A DNA stretch of 64,000 nucleotides from Conexibacter woesei Iso977N (GCF_000424625.1 NZ_AUKG01000002.1:1178001-1242000); one strand, 5' to 3'; counted from the first letter of the stretch, positions 35,201-43,597 are shown. Notes: generated from the letters alone by a model not told the origin. Numbers and translations: made by a program.

Positions 35201-36041
35201 AGCGGCGGTTGGTCGCGGCGATGCGGCGGTCGGCGGCGTCGGCCGACAGCGCCGGGACGTCGCCGAGCGCGGCCAGCTCGGCGATCCGGGTCGCGCGCTG
35301 GGCGGCCAGCGGCAGCGCGCCGCGCAGGCGCTCCAGCCGCGAGTGGTCGTGCTCGGAGGCGGCGAGCACCGACGAGGCGGAGTTGAGCGCCGCGGTCAGC
35401 TCGGACAGCTCGCGCTGCAGCGCCTCGTAGCGCGGCGGGCGCAGCGAGGCGTCGCGCAGCGCGCGCGTGACCTCGGCGTGGCGGCTCAGGAGCAGGTTCA
35501 GCTCCTTCTTGGACGGGCGGGTCGAGAACAGCGTCTCGGACTCCGACTCCAAGTGCTTCAACAACCGGTGCAGGCGCGCCGTGCCCGCCGCGGCCGCGAA
35601 CAGCGACTCGCCGACCGCGCCGTGACCGGCCAGCAGCTCCTCGCCGCCCTGGACCAGCGACTCGTGCGTGATCTCGAACAGCCCCGAGTGGACCTCGGAC
35701 GTCAGCCCACCCAGCGCGGCGCGCAGCGCGGTCTCGTCCAGCGGATCGCCGTTGTTGTCCAACAACGTGTTCTTGATGCCCTTGCGCCGCGTGACCTCCA
35801 GCGAGCGGTCGCCCAGCTCCAGCAGCGCGCGGATCCGCAGGTCGGCCCCCGGCCGGCCGTAGGTGTCGCGTGTCCGCGCGGGCACGCCGAACAGCAGCGC
35901 GCTGACCGCGCGGCGCGTCGTCGACTTGCCGGCCTCGTTGGGGCCGTAGACGAGATGCAGCGACCCCGACGGCCCGAACGTCAGCGTCCGGTCGTCGAAG
36001 TGGCCCCAGCGCTCCAGGTCCAGGCGGGCGATCCGGATCAT
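32220..36041 (-). CDS. YhaN-type SMC-like AAA ATPase (SbcC-like)
   Basis: The 1273-residue protein starts MIRIARLDLERWGHFDDRTLTFGPS and has Walker A VYGPNEAGKST near residue 33. A very long Ala/Arg/Glu-rich coiled-coil region (about 200-1050) follows, then the signature LSDGTREQLFLALRLAAIE, Walker B VPVLFDDVLLESDDDRA and the switch histidine VIVLTHH. This is the YhaN/SbcC/RecN-like layout, with a variable acidic tail after about 1170. YhaN partners the YhaO nuclease. ATG 36041 overlaps the stop of the nuclease gene. A role in processing DNA ends is inferred from the family. Confidence 0.9.
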   Translation of the reverse strand: MIRIARLDLERWGHFDDRTLTFGPSGSLHLVYGPNEAGKSTTRRAVSALLFGVPARTRDTYGRPGADLRIRALLELGDRSLEVTRRKGIKNTLLDNNGDPLDETALRAALGGLTSEVHSGLFEITHESLVQGGEELLAGHGAVGESLFAAAAGTARLHRLLKHLESESETLFSTRPSKKELNLLLSRHAEVTRALRDASLRPPRYEALQRELSELTAALNSASSVLAASEHDHSRLERLRGALPLAAQRATRIAELAALGDVPALSADAADRRIAATNRRSTAAAAAAATTRELARARARTSELAVDDAFLPAAPALEALAATASSIESETVRRASLSTALTTLQASLADQLASLTPNLAASGAARLTLDADARDRLEAHLQARTGVQQAATSARAAVEDARRAAERAARDAAPAPAATDDTMLTAALRGARRAGDVDEEIARARADERAARAAADRTAGGDAEALAAIPVPDRETIERLLGDVVEAERIRTALETESDTIAETIRHLEAQRDDLGAEAPVLDASALDAARVAREATWSKVREALVSEAPVADVEQLAVEHELTTTEADDVADERLRHAEDVTRLADIERNLTKLARDTTDLTARRERHTAAIERATTAWISAWSAAGDAAPTPASAGTFLSRRETTLTHLRTATEAATRATTATHLRTDHTTSLRTALAATAPPTSDDAAPSAPRDAEPSADVPLATLIELAETRLESLRADADRATRAAEAVARTASGLEDAQADAARAEAALTAWTSEWTTLRDGCGLAENLAPDDALTTLRTLEQAARDQDRAASLTEELAALDAAREAFEADVATHVAQLTPDLTDRPALAAAQELHRRATAARAAAAERAALATAIADLERDEAEHQAVVAEADQELAALRATAGATDDAELIEHEQRAARAAALREEIASLDGDLARAGGQPADQVAAAVADLDADDAAVQADDLRSRIARERDARDEAAAAVTRAQDELARLERSDEAAALRQESATLEAEIRAVAERYARARLAQKVLRDAIASYRSAHEGPLLSRANELFPALTCERFARLETDVDDRDEDVLIAITADGSRRRVEELSDGTREQLFLALRLAAIERHVTTSEPVPVLFDDVLLESDDDRARRILTALASLAESTQVIVLTHHRHLISLAASTIPASSLDLITLAERQPIEAAAPSALPAIAAAEAEPEPIASEPEPAVFEPIASDAEHSNADDSGRTAEPEPEPVSSAPEDDDAPADHQPEDAPTPTLAEELAALTGPSIHESPYGEQTSLL

Positions 36042-37270
36042 GCGGCACCTCCGTCGAGCAGCAGCGCCGGCAGCTCGCGCGCGACGTCGTCGAGCAGCTC
36101 GCGCACGACGCCCTCGTCGGTCGGGTCCCAGGCGATCGCGCCGCGCAGCTTGCCGGCCAGCCCGTCGAGCTCGCCGACCAGGTCGGCGACGTCGGCGTCG
36201 GAGACCGCCGCCGACAGCGCCGAGAAGACGTCGTCGGCCGGGACCTCCGACCGCTCGGCGGCGCCGACGGCAGTGGTGCGGACCTGGACCTTCTCGATCC
36301 ACGCCTCGTCGCCGGCGACCTCGGCCGCCGCGCCGCGCACGTCCCACTCGAAGCGGCGCGCCGCGCGCAGCAGGTCGCCGTGGACGACGGACTCGCCGAC
36401 CACCCGGATCCGCGCCGCGAGCAGGCGGCCGTCCGCAGCGGCGACCGCGTCGCCCAGCGACGACGACACGGCGGTGAGCACCTCGTCGGCGTCGGTCAGC
36501 GTCGAGGCATCCACATCAACAACGGACCACCGCACCACGTCGAGCGTCCGGGCGTCCAGCGCCGGCACGTGGTCGGCGCCGAACGTCACGACCGTCGCGC
36601 CCTTCGGCCCGGTCTCGCGCACCGAGCGCCCTTGCAGGCAGCCCGGGAACAGCACCGGCGGATCGGCGTGCAGCAGCATCCGCTCGTGGACGTGCCCGAG
36701 CCCCCAGAAGTCGTAGCCGTGCGCCGCCAGGCGCTCGACCCGGCACGGCGCGTACGGCGCGTGGTCGAAGCGGCCGTCGGCGCTCGTGTGCAGCAGCCCC
36801 ACGTTGACCAGCCCCGAGCGCGGCGCCGGGTAGGCGGCGCTCAGGTCCTCCAGCACCGCGGCGGTCGCGTAGCCCTGCCCGTGCACGGCCAGCCCGAGCT
36901 CGTCGAAGACGACCGTCTCCGGCGCCTCCACCGACAGCAGCCTCACGTTGTCGGGCACCCGCAGCGCCTTCGTGATCCGCGAGGCCGCGTCGTGGTTGCC
37001 CGTCACGACGACTACCGGGATCCCCGCCTCACGCAGGCGCACCATCTCGCGCACGAAGAACGCGCCGGTCGCGTAGTCGTGCCAGTCGCCGTCGTAGAGG
37101 TCGCCGCCGATCAGCAGCGCGTCCACCGCCTCGTCCAGGCACAGGTCGACGAGCCCCCGGAACGCGTTGCGCGTCGCGAGGCGCAGCTCGGCGACCGGCG
37201 CGGTGTCGTAGGCCGTCAGCCCGTGCATCGGGCTGTCGAGGTGGATGTCTGCAGCGTGGACCAGCTTCAT
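36038..37270 (-). CDS. YhaO-like metallophosphoesterase (SbcD/Mre11-like nuclease)
   Basis: The 410-residue protein starts KLVHAADIHLDSPMHGL and has the phosphoesterase metal motifs: D-x-H near 7-9, GGDLYDGDW, VTGNHD and FWGLGHVHER. These mark the SbcD/Mre11 family, and the length and start match YhaO. A C-terminal region of about 150 residues would form capping domains. It overlaps the ATPase gene by four bases, so nuclease and ATPase are made together and probably act as a complex on DNA double-strand ends. Confidence 0.92.
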   Translation of the reverse strand: MKLVHAADIHLDSPMHGLTAYDTAPVAELRLATRNAFRGLVDLCLDEAVDALLIGGDLYDGDWHDYATGAFFVREMVRLREAGIPVVVVTGNHDAASRITKALRVPDNVRLLSVEAPETVVFDELGLAVHGQGYATAAVLEDLSAAYPAPRSGLVNVGLLHTSADGRFDHAPYAPCRVERLAAHGYDFWGLGHVHERMLLHADPPVLFPGCLQGRSVRETGPKGATVVTFGADHVPALDARTLDVVRWSVVDVDASTLTDADEVLTAVSSSLGDAVAAADGRLLAARIRVVGESVVHGDLLRAARRFEWDVRGAAAEVAGDEAWIEKVQVRTTAVGAAERSEVPADDVFSALSAAVSDADVADLVGELDGLAGKLRGAIAWDPTDEGVVRELLDDVARELPALLLDGGAA

Positions 37271-37308
37271 CAGGGACCGAACAGTCTGGGGACGGCGACG
37301 GACGGACT

Positions 37309-37322
37309 GCACGGATCCGTGC
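37309..37322. promoter_or_regulatory. Perfect 14-base palindrome between divergent genes
   Basis: GCACGGATCCGTGC is perfectly symmetric and lies between the yhaO-like gene and the divergent unknown gene. It could be an operator serving both. A TAGGCT box ten bases before the start of the plus-strand gene may be its -10 element. Confidence 0.4.
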
Positions 37323-37348
37323 GCTTGCCCCATAGGCTCCATCGGACC

Positions 37349-38293
37349 ATGCGGCCGACCCTGACCGGCATCGAGCAGGTCCTGGCCGACGCCGGCGGGA
37401 TCGCAGCGCCCCGCGAGCGCCTTGGCCAGCTGCGCCTGCTCCTGGGACAGGAGCTGCAGCACGGCAAGGGCGAGCTCGCGCTCGCGCGCTCCGGGTACGA
37501 GCACCCGGTCGTCGCCGTCGTGGCGAGCACCGAGCACGGCCTGGTCGCGGTCGCGCCGGTCGCGCTCGGGCTGCGCGCCGACCCCGACGTGGTCGAGGAG
37601 CGCGCGTGGCTGCTGACGGCGGCCCTGGTCGGCGCTTTGGCCGACGCGTCCGAGCAGCCGCAGACGATCGAGGCGGGCACGTTGGACGGGGAGTTCCTGG
37701 CGATCCGGGTCATGTCCCCTCTAGGGCCCGGGGACCCAGAACTCGCCCCCCTGTCGTTCGCCGACGAGCAGACCACCGCGATCGACCGCCTGAAGGCGCT
37801 GCTGCTCGCGGTCCCGCCGGAGCTGATCGACACGGCCACCGACTTCAAGCCCCCGATCGGCTCCGCGCACCCGCTCAACGTCGCGCTGGAGATCGCCAAG
37901 CTCGGCGGCCGCCCCGCCGATCCGGCGTCATCCCAGGAGCTGGAGGACCAGGTCCTCGCCGCGCTCGACGACGGCAGCGGCGACGGCTTCGCACGTCCGC
38001 ACGATGACCCCGACCCGAGCCGCCGCGTCGCCCGCCGCATCCTCCAAAGGCTGGACGGGATGGGTAAGTGGGGCGGCTACCACACGGACTTCACCCACCT
38101 CGCCCGCGGCTTCGCCGGCAACGATCGCGGCCTCGCCGACAGCGTCGGAGAAGCCCTGCTGGCGGCGGGCCTCCTGTCCGAGAAGCCGAGCGTCGGGCAG
38201 CGCCACGTCTTCCTCAACCCCAAGCGGGCCGGCGACATCCGCAACATGATCGAGAAGGGCGACGTCCCGCCTGGCCTGAGGCTTCCGAACTGA
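37349..38293 (+). CDS. Protein of unknown function with winged-helix-like C-terminus
   Basis: I do not recognise this 314-residue protein. There is no signal or membrane segment. The C-terminal part (about 235-305: GKWGGYHTDFTHLARGF, GLADSVGEALLAAGLLSEK, QRHVFLNPKRAGDIRNMIEKG) reads like a winged helix with a final wing and helix. The middle is acidic. It diverges from the DNA-repair pair, and a perfect palindrome lies between them, so a DNA-binding partner or regulator is possible but unproven. ATG 37349 gives a sensible start. Confidence 0.75.
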   Translation: MRPTLTGIEQVLADAGGIAAPRERLGQLRLLLGQELQHGKGELALARSGYEHPVVAVVASTEHGLVAVAPVALGLRADPDVVEERAWLLTAALVGALADASEQPQTIEAGTLDGEFLAIRVMSPLGPGDPELAPLSFADEQTTAIDRLKALLLAVPPELIDTATDFKPPIGSAHPLNVALEIAKLGGRPADPASSQELEDQVLAALDDGSGDGFARPHDDPDPSRRVARRILQRLDGMGKWGGYHTDFTHLARGFAGNDRGLADSVGEALLAAGLLSEKPSVGQRHVFLNPKRAGDIRNMIEKGDVPPGLRLPN

Positions 38294-38353
38294 CCGGACG
38301 GTCAAGTGCGGAACCGCACCAACACTTCTTCACAAGTGCGATAGTCCCCTGCA

Positions 38354-40012
38354 ATGCCCCAGGTGCAGTCTGTCCTCGACCGGGTCGGCAACACAGCGAC
38401 GGCCGTCAAGGTCCTCGCCGACGCCGGCGTCATCCGACCGATGCGGCCGGAGAAGCTCGTCCACATGGCGTCGACGATGCTCAGATGGGGTCCGACCCCT
38501 GCCGCGGGCTACAGCGTCAGCGCGGTACGGCGGCCCGACAAGGTCGGGATCGTCGACGAGCTCGGCACGCTCACGTTCCAGGAGATCCACGATCGCACCA
38601 ACGCGCTCGCCAACGCCTGGAGCGACATGGGGATCGGCGAGGGCGACGGCGTCGCGATCCTGTGCCGCAACCACCGCGGCTTCATCGACGCGACCGTCGC
38701 GTGCTCCAAGCTCGGCGCCAACGCGTTGTACCTCAACACGATGTTCGCGGGGCCGCAGATCACCGACGTCTGCGCGCGCGAGAAGCCGAAGGCGATCGTG
38801 TACGACGAGGAGTTCGCCGACATGGTCAAGGACGCCGGCAAGCGCCGCAAGCGCTTCGTCGCGTGGTTCGACGGCGAGTCCGGCAAGCCGTCCGGCGACC
38901 CGCTCCTGGAAGACCTCATCAAGCAGGGCGACACCGCCGACCTGACGCCGCCGGCCGAGAAGGGCCGCGTCGTGATCCTGACGTCCGGCACGACCGGCAC
39001 GCCGAAGGGCGCGAACCGCTCGCAGCCCAAGTCGCTGCTGCCCGCCGCCGGGCTGCTGTCGAAGATCCCGCTGCGCGCCGAGGAGCCGTGGATGGTCGCG
39101 GCGCCGATGTTCCACTCGTGGGGCTTCGCGCACTTCACGCTCGGGATGGCGCTGGGCGCCCAGCTGGTCCTGCGCCGGAAGTTCGACCCGGAGGGCACGC
39201 TCAGCGCGATCGCCCAGCACGAGTGCACGACGCTCGTCGTCGTCCCGGTGATGTTGTCGCGGATCCTGGAGCTGCCGCCGGAGACGATCGACCGCTATGA
39301 CTTGCGCAGCCTCAGGATCATCGGGGCGAGCGGCAGCGCGCTGCCCGGCCCGCTGGCCACCGAGGTCATGGACCGCTTCGGCGACGTGCTCTACAACCTG
39401 TACGGGTCGACCGAGGTCGCGTGGGCGACGATCGCCCAGCCGACCGACCTGCGCGCCGCGCCCGGGACCGCGGGCAAGCCGCCGTTCGGGACGATCGTCA
39501 AGTTGTACGACGACGACGGCAACGAGGTCGGCGACGGCGAGACCGGCCGGATCTTCGTCGGCAACGAGCTGGTCTTCGACGGCTACACGGGCGGCGGAGG
39601 CAAGGCCATCATCAACGGCCTGATGTCGACCGGCGACGTGGGCCACTTCGACGACGGCGGGCGGCTCTTCGTGGACGGTCGCGACGACGAGATGATCGTC
39701 TCCGGCGGCGAGAACGTGTTCCCGCGCGAGGTCGAGGACCTGCTCAGCCACCACGAGCACGTGGAGGAGGCCGCGGTCGTCGGCGTCGACGACGAGAAGT
39801 TCGGCCAGCGGCTGCGCGCGTTCGTCGTGGTGTCGAGCGAGGGCGCGGCGAGCGAGGACGACCTCAAGGCCTACATCAAGGCGAACCTCGCGTCGTACAA
39901 GGTGCCGCGCGAGATCGTGTTCCTCGAGGAGCTGCCGCGCAACGCGACGGGCAAGGTGCTCAAGCGCGAGCTGGCCAAGGACGACGCGGAGGACACGACG
40001 GCCAAGGCGTAG
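38354..40012 (+). CDS. Acyl-CoA synthetase (AMP-forming, FadD-like)
   Basis: The 552-residue protein has the adenylate-forming signature ILTSGTTGTPKGANRSQP, VAAPMFHSWGFAHF, YNLYGSTEVAWATIAQP, STGDVGHFDDGGRLFVDGRDDEMI and the C-terminal catalytic lysine region NATGKVLKREL. It activates a carboxylic acid, probably a fatty acid, to its CoA thioester. Mycobacterial FadD2/FadD-like enzymes share the long N-terminal part. It is a single gene between the unknown gene and a convergent broken dehydrogenase gene. Confidence 0.93.
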   Translation: MPQVQSVLDRVGNTATAVKVLADAGVIRPMRPEKLVHMASTMLRWGPTPAAGYSVSAVRRPDKVGIVDELGTLTFQEIHDRTNALANAWSDMGIGEGDGVAILCRNHRGFIDATVACSKLGANALYLNTMFAGPQITDVCAREKPKAIVYDEEFADMVKDAGKRRKRFVAWFDGESGKPSGDPLLEDLIKQGDTADLTPPAEKGRVVILTSGTTGTPKGANRSQPKSLLPAAGLLSKIPLRAEEPWMVAAPMFHSWGFAHFTLGMALGAQLVLRRKFDPEGTLSAIAQHECTTLVVVPVMLSRILELPPETIDRYDLRSLRIIGASGSALPGPLATEVMDRFGDVLYNLYGSTEVAWATIAQPTDLRAAPGTAGKPPFGTIVKLYDDDGNEVGDGETGRIFVGNELVFDGYTGGGGKAIINGLMSTGDVGHFDDGGRLFVDGRDDEMIVSGGENVFPREVEDLLSHHEHVEEAAVVGVDDEKFGQRLRAFVVVSSEGAASEDDLKAYIKANLASYKVPREIVFLEELPRNATGKVLKRELAKDDAEDTTAKA

Positions 40013-40017
40013 CGGCG

Positions 40018-40080
40018 TGGAGTCACCGCCTTGCGGGCGCTGACTCCAACGCGAGCAATCGCCCACGGGGCGATTCTCGC
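40018..40080. terminator. Two tandem hairpins between convergent genes
   Basis: Hairpin 1 (40018-40048) pairs TGGAGTCA with TGACTCCA around a CGCC/GGCG inner stem. Hairpin 2 (40051-40080) pairs GCGAG with CTCGC and ATCGCCC with GGGCGAT around an ACG loop. They fill the 71-base gap between the acyl-CoA synthetase stop and the stop of the convergent gene, which fits a bidirectional terminator without T-runs. Confidence 0.75.
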
Positions 40081-40083
40081 GGC

Positions 40084-41044
40084 TCAGGGGACGATCACGG
40101 CGGCGCCTTTGAGCGCGCCTGACCGCAGGTCGTCCAGCGCCTGCTGGGCGTCTTCGAGCGCGTAGGTCGTGACCTGGGGCCTGAGTGGGATCCGGGGTGC
40201 GAGCGCGAGCAGCTCGTGGCCGTCGGCGCGGGTGAGGTTCGCGACCGAGCGGATGACGCGCTCGCCCCAGAGGTCCGCGTAGGGGAACGACGGGATGTCG
40301 CTCATGTGGATGCCGCCGCAGACCACGACGCCGCCGGGCCGGACCGCGCGCAGCGCGAGCGGGACGAGGTCGCCCGCGGGGGCGAAGATCAGCGCGGCGT
40401 CCAGCTCGACGGGCGGCGTCTCGTCGGTCCCGCCGGCCCAGAGCGCGCCCTGGGCGCGGGCGAAGTCCTGGCCGCGCACGTCACCCGGGCGCGTGAAGGC
40501 GTACACCTCGCGGCCCTCGAAGACCGCGACCTGGCAGACCAGGTGGGCCGCGGCGCCGAACCCGTAGAGCCCGACGCGCGCCGGGTCGCCGCCCGCGCGC
40601 AGCGTCCGCAGGCCGATCAGCCCCGCGCACAGCAGCGGCGCGACGTGCACGTCGTCCATGTCGTCTGGCAGCGGGAGGCAGAAGCGCTCGTCGGCGACGG
40701 GCGTACTCGGCGAACCCGCCGTCGAGGTCCTTGCCGGTGAACCGCGCCGCAACGCAGAGGTTCTCCTGGCCCCGCTCGCACGCCGGGCAGGTGCCGTCGG
40801 TCCAGCCCAGCCAGGGCACGCCGACGCGCGCTCCGGTGTCCTCGCGCAGACCGACGATCTGGTGGCCGAGCACGAGCGGCGCGCGGGTCTGCTCGACCTC
40901 GCCGTCGGTCACGTGCAGATCCGTCCGGCAGACCCCGCAGGCTTTGACCTTGAGCAGGACCTGGCCGGGGCCCGGCTCGGGCTTCGGGAGATCGTCGACG
41001 GAACGCAGAGGCGTTCGGGGAGCGTCCAACACCATGGCTCGCAC
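40084..41044 (-). pseudogene. Zinc-dependent alcohol dehydrogenase, one frameshift
   Basis: The first part (from GTG 41044) reads RAMVLDAPRTPLRSVDDLPKP, ACGVCRTDLHV, GHQIVG, GVPWLGWTDGTCPAC and LDGGFAEYA, a typical zinc alcohol dehydrogenase of about 320 residues with catalytic and structural zinc ligands. The frame then breaks and continues one frame over as VADERFCLPLPDDMDD, with the Rossmann part GLYGFGAAAHLVCQVAV to the normal end. Removing one G from the GGG run at 40699-40701 joins the halves as EYAVADERF. It is either a real pseudogene or a one-base sequence error; the rest looks intact. Confidence 0.85.
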
Positions 41045-41072
41045 AGCTGCATCTTCTACCCTCGGACGTGCG

Positions 41073-41594
41073 ATGTTCGCGCGAACCGACACCTTCGACC
41101 TCGCCCCGCTGCACCTCCGTGCCGGGGAGGCCCGCCATCTCGATCTCGAGATCCCGCTCGACCACTTCGACCTGAGCAACGAGCGCTACGACGTCTCGCC
41201 GACGCCGATCCCGGTTGAGCTCGACGCGAGCCGCATGACCGCCGGCGGCTGGTCGCTGCGCCTGCGCTTCAGCGCGACGCTGTCCGGCCCCTGCATGCGC
41301 TGCCTGGAGCCGGCGTCGCCATCGTTCACCGTCGACTCCTACGAGGTCGACGTCCCCGACGAGGGTCCCGAGCTGGACTCGCCCTACGTGACGAACGACC
41401 TCGTGGACGTCGCGGGCTGGACGCGCGACTCGCTCGCGCTGACGCTGCCGGCGAACATCCTCTGCACCCCGCAGTGCCTCGGGCTGTGCCCGGAGTGCGG
41501 CGAGAACCTCAACACCGCCGGCCCCGAGCACCACCACGAGAAGGCGCCCGACGCCCGCTGGGCGGCGCTGTCGGAGCTCAAGTTCGACAACTAG
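41073..41594 (+). CDS. DUF177 (YceD) family protein
   Basis: The 173-residue protein has the family layout: an N-terminal beta-rich part (FDLAPLHLRAGEARHLDLEI), the GPCMRCLEPAS segment and a C-terminal CTPQCLGLCPECGENL zinc-like cysteine cluster. YceD is nearly always next to rpmF and in plants the homologue is needed for 23S rRNA maturation. Here rpmF follows, but three unrelated minus-strand genes are inserted between. ATG 41073 lies 28 bases from the start of the divergent dehydrogenase gene. Confidence 0.93.
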   Translation: MFARTDTFDLAPLHLRAGEARHLDLEIPLDHFDLSNERYDVSPTPIPVELDASRMTAGGWSLRLRFSATLSGPCMRCLEPASPSFTVDSYEVDVPDEGPELDSPYVTNDLVDVAGWTRDSLALTLPANILCTPQCLGLCPECGENLNTAGPEHHHEKAPDARWAALSELKFDN

Positions 41595-41873
41595 CTACTC
41601 GGCGCCGGCTGACGGCGGCGTGAGCGCGGCGCCCTCGACCTCCTCGACGCGGAGGCGGCGGACGGTGAGCTCGTCGATCTCGACTCTGCCGAGCTGCGCC
41701 TGACCGACCCTCAGCCTGCCGATCGCCAGCGCGCCGATCGCGACGGCGCCGACGGCCAGCGCGCCGAACGCGGCCGAGCCGAGCGAGAGTGCGCCGATCG
41801 CGCGCCAACCGGTGATCGCGACGCCGCGAGCCTCTGACGGCGCCTTGACGATGGCCGTGTCTGCATTGCGCAT
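41595..41873 (-). CDS. Small protein with repeated Ala-Ile-Gly units
   Basis: The 92-residue protein has a repetitive middle (WRAIGALSLGSAAFGALAVGAVAIGALAIG, then RLRVGQAQLGRVEIDELTVRRLRVEEVEG) in which roughly every fifth residue is hydrophobic, like pentapeptide-repeat or short beta-helix proteins. Its stop abuts that of the DUF177 gene, and its ATG lies ten bases after the acetyltransferase stop, so it may be the tail of that operon. I do not recognise a family and composition bias makes it a modest call. Confidence 0.55.
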   Translation of the reverse strand: MRNADTAIVKAPSEARGVAITGWRAIGALSLGSAAFGALAVGAVAIGALAIGRLRVGQAQLGRVEIDELTVRRLRVEEVEGAALTPPSAGAE

Positions 41874-41882
41874 GGCGCAGTC

Positions 41883-42389
41883 CTACCGCAGCGGCTTGAC
41901 GTACGCCACCGTCGTCAGGCCCATCGGCGGGAACAGGTCGCGCCGCCCGTCGCGGTGCCAGCCGAGCGCCGTGTACAACTGCTCGGCGGGCGAGCCCTCC
42001 AGCGTCCAGAGCTGGGCGCGGTCGTGGCCGGCGGCGCGCATCGCGTCCTCGGCGGCGCCGAGCATCTGCCGCGCGATCCCGCGGCGCCAGTGGCCGGGAT
42101 CGACGAACACCGCCGAGACGTGGCCGAGGCCCGCGACCGGCGTCCGGTCGTGGCGCGAGACCGTCGCCTGCGCGAAGGCGATCGCGCCGACGAGCGCCTC
42201 GCCGTCGACCGCCACCCGGATCCACGACCCGGACCGGGCGAAGCGCAGGTCCCACTCGAGCTCCTCGGCCTCCGGGTCGGGCATCCGGATGTCCGGGCCC
42301 GCCCACGCGCGCTGGGACTCGTCGCAGCGGCGAACGAGGCGCGCCAGCGCCGGGATGTCGCCGCGGGTCCCCGCGCGAAGCTCGATCAT
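41883..42389 (-). CDS. GNAT-family N-acetyltransferase
   Basis: The 168-residue protein is a single GNAT domain: MIELRAGTRGDIPALARLVRRCD at the start, VSAVFVDPGHWRRGIARQMLGAAEDAM as the acetyl-CoA binding motif (R-R-G-I-A), then LWTLEGSPAEQLYTALGWHRDG. The acceptor is unknown; the final part resembles enzymes that acetylate small amines. It follows the other acetyltransferase gene by three bases and is probably cotranscribed with it. Confidence 0.9.
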   Translation of the reverse strand: MIELRAGTRGDIPALARLVRRCDESQRAWAGPDIRMPDPEAEELEWDLRFARSGSWIRVAVDGEALVGAIAFAQATVSRHDRTPVAGLGHVSAVFVDPGHWRRGIARQMLGAAEDAMRAAGHDRAQLWTLEGSPAEQLYTALGWHRDGRRDLFPPMGLTTVAYVKPLR

Positions 42390-42392
42390 GGC

Positions 42393-43274
42393 CTACAAGT
42401 ACGCTCCGCTCGGGAGGTAGGGCGCCAGCGGGCCGAGGTCGCCGCGCGTGAAGACCGGGCCGTCGGGCGTGAGCGACAGCCCCATGTCGAGCACGACCGC
42501 CGCCGCCCAGTCGTTGCTCTGCGAGATGAAGTCGACGTGCACCGACTCGCCGGGCCTGCCGGCCGCGAAGCAGGACCACAGCAGGTCGGTCGCCGCCTCG
42601 TCGTCGAAGGCCGCGACGATGACCGGCGAGCCGTCGCGGACGACGGCCCAGCCGCGGCCCTCGTAGACGAGCAGCTCGCCGCCGGTCGCGAGCATCGCGG
42701 CGACGTCCGGGCCGTGCTCGGCGGAGCGGACGTGGCGGGAGGCGGCGGCGATCGTGTCGGCGTCGCGGCCGGCGTCACCCGCGCGGGACCTCAGACCGCT
42801 CGGGATCCGCGAGCGGTTGATCGGCCCCGCCGCCGCGAGGCACGGCCGCAGCGCGAAGCCCGCCCGGAAGTAGCGCCGCATCGCACGCGGGTCGGCCGAG
42901 GACAGGATGATCGCCGCGCGCGCGTGCTCGGCGGTCTGCAGCGACGCGTTGAGCAGCGGCCCGCCGATCCCCTGGCCCTGCATCCCGGTCCTGACGCCGA
43001 ACAGCGAGAGCCCCCAGACGCCCTCGCGCACCAGCGCCAGCGCGATCCCGACGACCTCGCCGTCCTCGGTGACCGAGACCCACGCACCGTCCGGATCGGT
43101 CCGCAGGAGGTGCCCGACCCGGCCCTCGGACCGGACCCGGTGCGCCTCGCGCGCGGCATCGTCGGCGGGCTGGAACTCGACGGGGTAGAGCGCGTTCAGC
43201 GCATCGCGGCCGACCTTCGCGGCAGCGGGCACGTCGGCTTCGGTCATCGGGCGGGGAGTGATGGGGAGGGTCAC
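42393..43274 (-). CDS. GNAT-family N-acetyltransferase, two-domain
   Basis: The 293-residue protein has an N-terminal GNAT domain (about 5-135) with the acetyl-CoA motif GVRTGMQGQGIGGPLLNASLQTAE and a C-terminal second GNAT-like domain (about 165-285; GGELLVYEGRGWAVV, FISQSNDWAAAVVLDMGLSL) that lacks a clear acetyl-CoA loop and is probably degenerate. Tandem GNAT proteins of this kind are common in actinobacteria; the substrate cannot be given. It is the first gene of the minus-strand group. Confidence 0.88.
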   Translation of the reverse strand: MTLPITPRPMTEADVPAAAKVGRDALNALYPVEFQPADDAAREAHRVRSEGRVGHLLRTDPDGAWVSVTEDGEVVGIALALVREGVWGLSLFGVRTGMQGQGIGGPLLNASLQTAEHARAAIILSSADPRAMRRYFRAGFALRPCLAAAGPINRSRIPSGLRSRAGDAGRDADTIAAASRHVRSAEHGPDVAAMLATGGELLVYEGRGWAVVRDGSPVIVAAFDDEAATDLLWSCFAAGRPGESVHVDFISQSNDWAAAVVLDMGLSLTPDGPVFTRGDLGPLAPYLPSGAYL

Positions 43275-43395
43275 GCGCCGCAGTCAATCAGGCCGCCCGG
43301 CGCGCTTGCGCGGAGGATCGAACCCTGGGATGGGGCGAACGCGGGGCCCCGGGAAGTCCTATCGGAGTCCCATCCGCTACCCTCCCTCGTCGCTC

Positions 43396-43593
43396 ATGGC
43401 CGTCCCGAAGCAGAAGCAGTCGCACAGCCGCACGACGAAGCGTCGTTCGCAGCACAAGATCTCGTCGCCCGCGATCAACGCGTGCCCGGTCTGCCACAGC
43501 CCGCGGCGTCCGCACCGGGTGTGCCCGTCCTGCGGGACGTACGCCGGTCGTGAGGTGCTCGCGCCCGAGCAGCACGGCCACAGCCACGACTAG
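43396..43593 (+). CDS. rpmF: 50S ribosomal protein L32, zinc type
   Basis: The 65-residue protein starts MAVPKQKQSHSRTTKRRSQHK, the universal L32 start, and has CPVCHSPRRPHRVCPSCGTY with four cysteines for zinc. The C-terminal tail is rich in His (EQHGHSHD), which may bind metal. ATG 43396 is chosen because it gives the conserved N-terminus. plsX starts four bases later, so the rpmF-plsX pairing common in bacteria is kept. Confidence 0.97.
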   Translation: MAVPKQKQSHSRTTKRRSQHKISSPAINACPVCHSPRRPHRVCPSCGTYAGREVLAPEQHGHSHD

Positions 43594-43597
43594 CAGC

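Noticed and set aside
32607-36716. 1369-codon open frame opposite the YhaN-like gene
   Set aside because: The repetitive coiled-coil coding of the real gene leaves the reverse strand open; composition is Gly/Arg/Ala biased and there are no motifs.
41595-43274. Minus-strand acetyltransferase block as a horizontally transferred island
   Set aside because: Base composition and codon use look like those of neighbours and there are no mobility genes or flanking repeats; simple gene insertion is as likely.
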